Source: Syntrophaceae bacterium UBA5761 (GTDB taxonomy: Bacteria > Desulfobacterota > Syntrophia > Syntrophales > UBA4778). From it: a stretch of DNA of 5,980 nt. The stretch lies in contig DIEZ01000004.1 of assembly GCA_002418885.1 (NCBI GenBank), positions 1 through 5,980 of the forward strand. The letters run 5' to 3'. The notes below the pieces were generated by a model, which was not told the origin of the DNA, made no database searches, and saw nothing but the letters and a program-made list of their open reading frames with translations. Position numbers and translations under genes: made by a program. Below, in pieces: positions 1-5,072 of this stretch; the stretch's first letter is position 1; every line of letters starts with the position of its first letter.

Positions 1-44
1 CCACCACCACTTTGACGAGTCCCTGGCTCAGCGGCACGTTTCGA

Positions 45-73
45 TTGGCCGGGTTGAGAAAATATGGTATAAA
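45..73 (+). promoter_or_regulatory. Candidate sigma70-type promoter for the sugar/pilus gene run
   Basis: A TTGGCC box at 45-50 (4 of 6 to TTGACA) is followed, after exactly 17 bases, by TATAAA at 68-73 (5 of 6 to TATAAT). Transcription would begin near base 80, about 49 bases before the first start codon. The box lies in a locally AT-rich patch (roughly 59-73) inside otherwise GC-rich DNA. This is read by eye from the consensus. A caveat is that two forward frames stay open through here, so an upstream gene could end in this stretch. Confidence 0.5.
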
Positions 74-81
74 CTCGCAAG

Positions 82-100
82 TCTCCCGGTTCACGGGAGA
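82..100 (+). promoter_or_regulatory. 5' leader hairpin at the predicted transcript start
   Basis: TCTCCCG (82-88) and CGGGAGA (94-100) are perfect 7-bp inverted copies around a 5-base loop. The stem starts two or so bases after the transcription start predicted from the upstream promoter. No T-run follows, so it does not look like an intrinsic terminator. A hairpin at the extreme 5' end could protect the mRNA from decay, or it could be a protein binding site. The structure is directly visible; its function is inferred. Confidence 0.45.
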
Positions 101-128
101 TAGAATCCAAAGAAGGGTACGGTAAAAC

Positions 129-860
129 ATGAAAGGTGTCGTGCTTGCGGGCGGCCTGGGCAGCAGGCTCTATCCTCTTACCAAGGTGACGAACAAGCAT
201 CTGCTGCCGGTGTACAAGGAGCCGATGATCTATTATCCCATCCGGACGCTCGTGAACGCGGGCATCGACGAGATCCTGATCGTGACGGGGGGCAACAACG
301 CCGGTGACTTCCTGCGGCTGCTCGGCAACGGTTCGGAGTTCGGGTTGAGGCACCTGAATTACACGTATCAGGAAGGTGAAGGAGGAATCGCGGCAGCCCT
401 GAGCCTTGCAGAATACTTTGCCGACGACGACAAGGTCGTGGTCGTCCTCGGCGACAACATCATCGAAAAAAATATCGGGAAGGCCGTTGAGTCGTTCAGG
501 GGTCAGAAGGAGGGGGCGAAGATCTTGTTGAAAGAGGTGCCAGACCCGCAGCGGTTCGGCGTCCCGGCCTTCGAAGAGGGAAAAATCATAAGAGTCGACG
601 AAAAACCGAAGGTGCCCGCGTCGTCGTACGCCGTGATCGGTATTTACATGTATGACAGCGGCGTTTTCGATTTTATCAAGACCCTGAAACCGTCGGAGAG
701 GGGGGAGCTGGAGATCACGGATGTCAACAACTTTTACATCCGCGCAGGGAAGATGACCTGGGACGTCCTCGACGGGTGGTGGACGGACGCGGGGACTTTT
801 GAGTCCTTGCAGTACGCCGGGAACATGGTGGCAAAGACGGGGGCGAACAAGCTGGAGTAG
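129..860 (+). CDS. rmlA: Glucose-1-phosphate thymidylyltransferase-like nucleotidyltransferase (short form)
   Basis: This enzyme is expected to join a hexose-1-phosphate to a nucleoside triphosphate, most likely glucose-1-phosphate plus dTTP giving dTDP-glucose, the first step toward dTDP-deoxysugars in the cytoplasm. The N-terminal nucleotide-binding signature runs from GVVLAGG to GSRLYPLT (residues 3-18), followed by NKHLLPVY (22-29). GDN at 108-110 and the Asp in WWTDAGT (D220) are the expected metal ligands. EKPK (158-161), GIYMYD (171-176) and ELEITDVN (193-200) are also typical of the family. At 243 residues it lacks about 50 C-terminal residues of the roughly 290-residue enterobacterial RmlA, the part that helps form its allosteric site; short forms are common. 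The start is the first ATG of the frame, with AGAAGGG at 111-117, a somewhat long 11-base spacing. Nucleotide and sugar specificity cannot be settled from sequence. No rmlB or rmlD lies in the window. Confidence 0.9.
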   Translation: MKGVVLAGGLGSRLYPLTKVTNKHLLPVYKEPMIYYPIRTLVNAGIDEILIVTGGNNAGDFLRLLGNGSEFGLRHLNYTYQEGEGGIAAALSLAEYFADDDKVVVVLGDNIIEKNIGKAVESFRGQKEGAKILLKEVPDPQRFGVPAFEEGKIIRVDEKPKVPASSYAVIGIYMYDSGVFDFIKTLKPSERGELEITDVNNFYIRAGKMTWDVLDGWWTDAGTFESLQYAGNMVAKTGANKLE

Positions 861-893
861 ACAGGAAAGAAGGCATAATAAACAGAGGTGGAG

Positions 894-1349
894 ATGATCG
901 AAGGGGTGATGGTCAAGAAACTCAGGGTTGTTCCGGACGAGCGCGGCAGGCTGATGGAGATCCTCAGGAACGACGACGAGATGTTCGAATCCTTCGGACA
1001 GGTGTACATGACGACGGCCTATCCCGGCGTGGTGAAGGGCTGGCATTACCACAAGAGGCAGCATGACAACATGGCCGTGGTCAAGGGCATGATGAAGGTC
1101 GTGCTCTTCGACGGGCGGAAGGAGTCGGGGACTTACGGGGAGGTGGATGAATTCTTTGCCGGTGATTACAATCCCATCCTCATCCACATCCCGCCTTATG
1201 TCTACCATGGCTTCAAGTGCATCTCCGAGGAGGAGGCTATCGTGGTCAACACGCCGACCGAGGCATATCGGTACGAAGAGCCGGACGAGTACAGGGTCCA
1301 TCCTTACGAAAACGACATCCCCTATGACTGGGGTAGAAAAGATGGTTGA
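894..1349 (+). CDS. RmlC-like dTDP-4-dehydrorhamnose 3,5-epimerase family protein
   Basis: This is a small cupin-fold protein of the RmlC family, which epimerises or isomerises dTDP-4-keto-6-deoxyhexoses. Family landmarks are DERGRLMEI (15-23), GWHYHKRQHDN (49-59, the histidine-rich core strand), VVLFDGR (69-75), IPPYVYHGF (99-107), NTPTEAY (119-125) and a terminal NDIPYDW (140-146). Its 151 residues are shorter than the approximately 180 of classical RmlC. The terminal motif also differs from the classical WNDP...W ending, so C3/C5 double epimerase activity is not assured; a C3- or C5-only epimerase or a ketoisomerase is possible. I prefer ATG 894 to GTG 888 because AGAGG at 884-888 sits five bases upstream of the ATG. 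It follows the thymidylyltransferase gene by 33 bases and is almost certainly co-transcribed, fitting one nucleotide-sugar pathway. Confidence 0.82.
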   Translation: MIEGVMVKKLRVVPDERGRLMEILRNDDEMFESFGQVYMTTAYPGVVKGWHYHKRQHDNMAVVKGMMKVVLFDGRKESGTYGEVDEFFAGDYNPILIHIPPYVYHGFKCISEEEAIVVNTPTEAYRYEEPDEYRVHPYENDIPYDWGRKDG

Positions 1350-1433
1350 CCGAACGATGACGAGGATATGTCTATTCATCCGATGCTCGTTGAAGGAGAT
1401 CCTTTTCTGACACAGTTTGTCGAGCGGTTATGA
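1350..1433 (+). other. Short in-frame open stretch between the epimerase stop and pilD
   Basis: After the epimerase TGA (1347-1349) the same frame stays open for 27 codons to TGA at 1431-1433, overlapping the pilD start as ATGA. An ATG at 1368 would give a 21-residue peptide (MSIHPMLVEGD... VERL). Its only ribosome-site match, GAGG at 1362-1365, is too close at two bases. A much better AAGGAG at 1393-1398 has no standard start at the right distance in this frame, only CTG at 1407. It could be a translational-coupling leader for pilD, a rare readthrough tail, or chance. I lean toward chance or a coupling leader and do not call it a gene. Confidence 0.2.
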
Positions 1434-2200
1434 GTGTTCTTCCCGACCTATTCATAGCCCTTTTAGGCGCCGTCATCGGTAGCTTCCTCAACGTATGCAT
1501 CTGCCGGATTCCCGAGGGCAGGTCTCTCGTCGCCCCGGGTTCGGCCTGCCCGGGCTGCGGGCACCCGATAAGGCCGTACGACAACATACCGGTACTGAGC
1601 TACCTCATCCTGAAGGGGCGTTGTCGGGATTGCGGCCGGAGAATATCGCCCCGTTACATCGCGGTCGAGCTGATCACGGCCGTGATAGCCCTTTTTCTCT
1701 TCCAGCAATACGGCTTCTCGCTTCAATTTCTCTCCGCCTTCGTCTTCGCGGCAGCGTTGGTCGTGGTGACTTTTATCGACCTCGAGCACGGCATCATCCC
1801 CGACGTGATCACCCTTCCGGGGATACCCTTGTTCATGATTCCGGCGGTCCTCGTCATGGGGGTTTCGTTCCTCGACGCCTTTCTTGGTGCGGCCGTCGGG
1901 GGCGGCGTGTTCTATTTGATAGCCGAAGGGTACGATTTTTTTACCGGGAGAGAAGGGATGGGCGGCGGTGATATCAAACTGCTTGCTATGCTGGGTGCCT
2001 TTCTGGGCTGGCAATCGCTTGTCTTCGTCCTGCTCGTGAGCTCGCTCCTCGGAAGCATTGTCGGCATAGGGGTCATGGTGGCAAAGCATGAAGGGATGAG
2101 GTATGCAATCCCCTTCGGGCCGTTTCTGGCCGTTTCCGCCCTGGCCTACATCTTCTGGGGGTACGACTTCAGCCGGGTGATGAACCTCTATTGGGGATGA
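1430..2200 (+). CDS. pilD: Prepilin peptidase / N-methyltransferase (type IV leader peptidase)
   Basis: This inner-membrane aspartic protease cuts class III prepilin leaders on the cytoplasmic side and N-methylates the exposed first residue. The N-terminal signature GAVIGSFLNVCICRIP (13-28) is intact. Four cysteines in two CxxC pairs (C40, C43, C65, C68) form the zinc-binding cytoplasmic loop of the methylating domain. The catalytic aspartates are D117 in FIDLEHGIIPD and D181 in GGGDIKLL. IPFGPFLA (227-234) is the usual C-terminal motif, and several hydrophobic membrane segments lie between. The length, 256 residues, is a little short of the 270-290 of many PilD proteins but complete. The ATG at 1430 is the only start in frame after the TGA at 1391; its ribosome site is weak (GAG 1422-1424), so coupling from upstream translation is plausible. 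Substrates are expected to include the minor pilins encoded just downstream. Confidence 0.96.
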   Translation: MSVLPDLFIALLGAVIGSFLNVCICRIPEGRSLVAPGSACPGCGHPIRPYDNIPVLSYLILKGRCRDCGRRISPRYIAVELITAVIALFLFQQYGFSLQFLSAFVFAAALVVVTFIDLEHGIIPDVITLPGIPLFMIPAVLVMGVSFLDAFLGAAVGGGVFYLIAEGYDFFTGREGMGGGDIKLLAMLGAFLGWQSLVFVLLVSSLLGSIVGIGVMVAKHEGMRYAIPFGPFLAVSALAYIFWGYDFSRVMNLYWG

Positions 2201-2203
2201 TGG

Positions 2204-2665
2204 GTGTCATTGCGTAGGGAGAAAAATCAGGGGTTTACGTTGATCGAGCTCGTGGTCGTCCTGGCGATCCTGGGCATCATGGTAGCGATTGCCGTGCCCA
2301 ATTTCAAACAATACATGTTTCAGAGGAGGCTTAACGGCGCCGCCAGGCAGATCATGTCGGACCTGATGTCGGCAAGGATGAAGGCGATAACCCTGAACAG
2401 GAAGGTGAAGGTATTTTTTTCCGGCAGCAATCACCAGTATACCGTATGCGATGACGCCAACGGCGACGGGACCGTGGGAAGCGGCGAGGGTGCCGTTCAG
2501 GTCAGGGATATCCAGTATGATTACCCCGGGGTGACCTATACGGCGACGGCCGACCCGATTTTTTTTGTCAACGGGACTGCCTACGGGACGACGGTTACTT
2601 TAGCAAATACAAGCGGCACGAAGAAGGTGGCGGTTGCCACAACAGGAAGGGTAAAGATAGAATAG
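2204..2665 (+). CDS. fimT: GspH/FimT-family minor pseudopilin
   Basis: A prepilin with a short basic leader (MSLRREKNQG) is cut after G10 to leave FTLIELVVVLAILGIM, with Glu at mature position 5 and a roughly 20-residue hydrophobic helix. The globular part has the GspH/FimT layout: RRLNGAARQIMSDLMSARMKAI along the helix, then beta strands ending in a VAVATTGRVKI strand typical of the family. Residues 84-95 (DANGDGTVGSGE) match a 12-residue EF-hand-type calcium loop, and related acidic D-x-N-x-D/N-G segments recur in FimT proteins. It starts at GTG 2204, three bases after the pilD stop, with GGGG (2193-2196) seven bases upstream; an ATG overlapping the pilD stop is in another frame that ends at once. 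Expected role: minor pilin in the initiation or tip complex of a type IV pilus. A type II secretion pseudopilin is less likely, given pilV and pilW nearby. Confidence 0.9.
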   Translation: MSLRREKNQGFTLIELVVVLAILGIMVAIAVPNFKQYMFQRRLNGAARQIMSDLMSARMKAITLNRKVKVFFSGSNHQYTVCDDANGDGTVGSGEGAVQVRDIQYDYPGVTYTATADPIFFVNGTAYGTTVTLANTSGTKKVAVATTGRVKIE

Positions 2666-2791
2666 CGTGCGTAGGGTTCAGCGCAACGCCAAAGAAGCAG
2701 CGATGTTGCTGATTGCAGGTTTTGCAGAATACCGCAATGCTCATTTTAGCATTGCTTCCCGTCAATGCTGACGATAGACGAGAGGATCAAG
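2666..2791 (+). promoter_or_regulatory. Intergenic region with a perfect 8-bp hairpin
   Basis: This is the longest gap within the + strand gene run. GCAATGCT (2734-2741) and AGCATTGC (2748-2755) form a perfect 8-bp stem with a 6-base loop. A weaker pair, CAGC/GCTG, lies at about 2699-2712. Only TTCCC follows the main stem, so it is a poor intrinsic terminator. It may be an mRNA processing or stabilising hairpin that sets separate expression of the genes on either side. I found no convincing promoter here by eye. The ATG at 2765 has no ribosome site, which is why I leave 2765-2791 in the non-coding part. Confidence 0.4.
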
Positions 2792-3172
2792 ATGAAAAAC
2801 CGGAGGTTTAGGTCGAACGTCGATTCCGAGCATAGCGGTTTTACACTGATTGAAGTTATGGTGACTATCTTTGTCCTTGTCGTCGGGCTTTTAGGACTTT
2901 ATAGCACCATCGTGGGTGTTATACAGGGCGATGCCCACAGCAGGAATTTAACGACGGCGACAACTTTGGCACAGGACAAGATAGAGGCCCTTCGAAACCA
3001 GAGTTACGATAGCCTGAGCAGTGGAAGCGATAGCAGCTCTATCTTCACACGGACATGGACGGTTTCTGGTGATTCTCCTGCTGCCGGCCTGGCGACTGTG
3101 GTGGTCAGCGTCGGCTGGACATGGAAGGGCACGGCTCATAACGTCACCATGAATACGGTCATTGGGAGTTAG
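2792..3172 (+). CDS. pilV: PilV-family minor pilin (type IV pilus modification protein)
   Basis: This is a prepilin with leader MKNRRFRSNVDSEHSG, cut after G16 to expose FTLIEVMVTIFVLVVGLLGL (Glu at +5). The segment after the helix (GVIQGDAHSRNLTTATTLAQDKIEALRN) is characteristic of PilV, where the helix runs into an Ala/Gln-rich LAQDKIE stretch. A short C-terminal beta domain with a WTVSGDSP... VVVSVGWTWKG pattern follows. The 126 residues make it complete but small. I choose ATG 2792 because AGAGG (2781-2785) sits six bases upstream, whereas the in-frame ATG at 2765 lacks a site and would only add nine residues. It is followed eight bases later by pilW. The expected role is a minor pilin that primes pilus assembly with PilW, PilX and FimT. 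Confidence 0.88.
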   Translation: MKNRRFRSNVDSEHSGFTLIEVMVTIFVLVVGLLGLYSTIVGVIQGDAHSRNLTTATTLAQDKIEALRNQSYDSLSSGSDSSSIFTRTWTVSGDSPAAGLATVVVSVGWTWKGTAHNVTMNTVIGS

Positions 3173-3180
3173 GGGGATCC

Positions 3181-3759
3181 ATGGGGCAAAGGGGTATCTC
3201 TGCTGGGTCTCAAAGGAGAAACGGTTTCACGCTCGTGGAACTGATGATAGCCATGGCCGTCGGCCTCGTCGTGTTGGCGGCCGTCTACAGTTTATTTATA
3301 TTCCAGAATAAACGCTACAGCATAGAGGAACAAATCGTGGAGATGCAGCAGAATGCCCGTGCCGCCATGACCACGATGGTGCGGGAGATTCGCATGGCGG
3401 GCTACGACCCTAATTTTGATGCCGCCTCTAAGGTCATGACGGCTGCCCCAACCACGTTTTCTTTTACTACTGACGACTCAAGTAATAATTCAACGATCAC
3501 GTACGCATTTGATTCAACCAATCTCAAGATCACCCGGAATATCAATTTAGGCGGTGGTCAACCCCTGGCGGAAAACATTCAATCTCTTGCGTTCACTTAT
3601 TATGATGCCGACGGCACCGTCACAAGCACACCGTCGGTCGTTAAAGGGGTCCTGATTACGATAACTGCGAGGACCTCGAAGCCGGATTCTTCTTATTCGA
3701 GTAACGGAGGGTATCGGACGTATGCCCTCAGTTCCATGGTGAGACCCAGAAACCTTTAA
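3181..3759 (+). CDS. pilW: PilW-family minor pilin
   Basis: A class III leader of 15 residues ends in RRNG, followed by FTLVELMIAMAVGLVVLAAVY with Glu at mature position 5. The LMIAMAVGLVVLAAVYSLF helix and the following EMQQNARAAMTTMVREIRMAGYDP (54-77) are the hallmark of PilW proteins. The beta domain includes ITYAFDSTNLKI, a QPLAENIQSLAFTYYDADG stretch (127-145) and a final YALSSMVRPRNL, all usual for the family. Length is 192 residues, shorter than the roughly 270 or more of Pseudomonas PilW but complete at both ends. The start has AGGGGG at 3171-3176, four bases upstream and overlapping the pilV stop codon, so translation of the two is probably coupled. It acts in the minor-pilin complex that starts the pilus and sits at its tip. 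Confidence 0.9.
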   Translation: MGQRGISAGSQRRNGFTLVELMIAMAVGLVVLAAVYSLFIFQNKRYSIEEQIVEMQQNARAAMTTMVREIRMAGYDPNFDAASKVMTAAPTTFSFTTDDSSNNSTITYAFDSTNLKITRNINLGGGQPLAENIQSLAFTYYDADGTVTSTPSVVKGVLITITARTSKPDSSYSSNGGYRTYALSSMVRPRNL

Positions 3760-3791
3760 TGACTCAAATGACTAAAGGGAGGAGTTGAATC

Positions 3792-5024
3792 ATGAAAAGG
3801 AAAGAGCGATCCATCCGCGATGAAAAGGGGATGGTTTTAGTCGTTGCCCTGCTTCTTTTGACGGTTCTTCTGCTTTTGGGCGCGACGGCGGTTTTTACCA
3901 GTACGACGGATTTGCGAATCAGCGCAAATTACCGTACCAATACGCTGGCCTTTAACATCGCTGAAGCAGGACTGGAAGTTGCGCGGAACAAGCTGACGAC
4001 AGATATTACAACGAACACGATCAATCAATTGCTTGCCTCCAGCGCCGCCGGCGACAATGTCCTTCAAGACAGCAGCAGTATAGCAAATATCTATACGAAC
4101 GGGAATTTTACAGCATCGGATAATGCCTATATCGGTTCGACTTCCTTCGGCGGAGGAACCTATCAGGTCTATTTGACGAACGACTCCAGGGACGGGATCA
4201 CGTCTGTTGCGGATACGAACGGCGAACTGACGCTCACGGCTTTTGGGCTGACCGGCAATTCCATCGTGATCATCCAGGAAACGGTCGTGAAGCCCACCGT
4301 GCCCCACATGCCCGGGGCGATCGTCCTGCCGGGGCCAAACGTGAATTTCGATGCACCGAACTCAAACGCCACGGAAGTTGCCGGTGGTTCGGAATCCGCG
4401 GTTTCCGTGGCCACGTCGGCCTCACAACAAACGGTTGTGGATGAAATCGCCAAACGGGCCTCGAATTATACATGCGATGTCGGGAGTGGAAGTGCATGTG
4501 TTCGCGATGAGCCTGACCAATTCCGTCTATCAAGCCATGATTTAACCAATGTCGGCGATGTCGAGCGCCTGGCCGCCGTGTTTCGGTCGGTGGCGAACAC
4601 TGTCATCAATGTCCCCTCCGGTGACAATGCCTCCCTTAGCGCGGCGCAAGTGGGGACGACCTCAGACAGGAAGATCGTCTTTGTCGAAGGCAACGCAACC
4701 CTGGGACCTGTCAACGGAGCCGGTATCCTGGTCGTGACGGGTCAGCTGACTTTGCACGGAAATTTCAACTATAACGGCCTGATCATGTGTATCGGCCAAG
4801 GAAACCTTCAGAGGAACGGTGAGGGAAACGGGTACATCACCGGCTCCATATTCGTCGCCCAGACACGCGACACATCGAACGTGCCTTACCCAAGCGACCA
4901 TGGGCTTGGAAACCCGACATTCAACACTGCCGGTGGAGGCAGTTCGAGCATCATTTATGACGCGACCGCACTGAGAAACGCCGGTGGATCGTCGTTCAAA
5001 AGACTGGCATGGAAACAATTGTGA
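3792..5024 (+). CDS. pilX: PilX-like pilus assembly protein with long C-terminal domain
   Basis: The N-terminus has the PilX pattern: a charged leader, then G13 and MVLVVALLLLTVLLLLGATAVF, one long hydrophobic helix, followed by the conserved FNIAEAGLEVARNKL (54-68). Mature position 5 would be Val rather than Glu. Residues 110-167 form a beta-rich stretch (GGTYQVYL, GELTLTAFG). From about 172 (PHMPGAIVLPGPNVNF) a second region rich in Gly, Asn and Ser strands runs to the end; KIVFVEGNATLGPVNGAGILVV and LTLHGNFNYNGLIMCIG (294-335) look like stacked short strands seen in large PilX-like proteins. C228 and C236 lie close enough for a disulfide; C333 is the only other cysteine. At 410 residues it is about twice the Pseudomonas PilX length. 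A very strong ribosome site, GGGAGGAG (3777-3784), sits seven bases before the ATG. It is the last gene of the + strand run. Confidence 0.85.
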   Translation: MKRKERSIRDEKGMVLVVALLLLTVLLLLGATAVFTSTTDLRISANYRTNTLAFNIAEAGLEVARNKLTTDITTNTINQLLASSAAGDNVLQDSSSIANIYTNGNFTASDNAYIGSTSFGGGTYQVYLTNDSRDGITSVADTNGELTLTAFGLTGNSIVIIQETVVKPTVPHMPGAIVLPGPNVNFDAPNSNATEVAGGSESAVSVATSASQQTVVDEIAKRASNYTCDVGSGSACVRDEPDQFRLSSHDLTNVGDVERLAAVFRSVANTVINVPSGDNASLSAAQVGTTSDRKIVFVEGNATLGPVNGAGILVVTGQLTLHGNFNYNGLIMCIGQGNLQRNGEGNGYITGSIFVAQTRDTSNVPYPSDHGLGNPTFNTAGGGSSSIIYDATALRNAGGSSFKRLAWKQL

Positions 5025-5072
5025 TGTTACCGGAAGGCCTTGCTGCGCCGTCACATCAAGGTGCGTGGAGGG

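Noticed and set aside
2..103. Forward frame entering from the left edge and ending at TAG 101-103 (and another ending at TAA 121-123)
   Set aside because: Both are short and neither shows a motif. The promoter-like boxes and hairpin fall in the same bases, so I could not support the end of an upstream gene.
1495..1971. 158-codon + strand frame inside pilD
   Set aside because: It lies in another frame of pilD and gives an Arg/Gly/Pro-rich product with no recognisable motif; a shadow of the real gene.
1463..2089. Long minus-strand open frame (208 codons) opposite pilD
   Set aside because: It is fully antisense to a clear pilD. Its product is Arg/Glu/Asp/His-rich without domain features, as expected from the mirrored codon pattern of a GC-rich gene.
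2765..2791. Upstream ATG for pilV
   Set aside because: There is no ribosome site before it, while ATG 2792 has AGAGG six bases upstream and gives a normal-length prepilin leader.
5034..5041. Palindrome AAGGCCTT in the gap between the convergent genes
   Set aside because: It has no loop and no T-run, and an isolated 8-base palindrome is expected by chance in a window of this size.
4662..5054. Minus-strand open frame of 130 codons opposite the end of pilX
   Set aside because: It overlaps pilX almost entirely, has no ribosome site or domain, and pilX is well supported by its N-terminal motifs.
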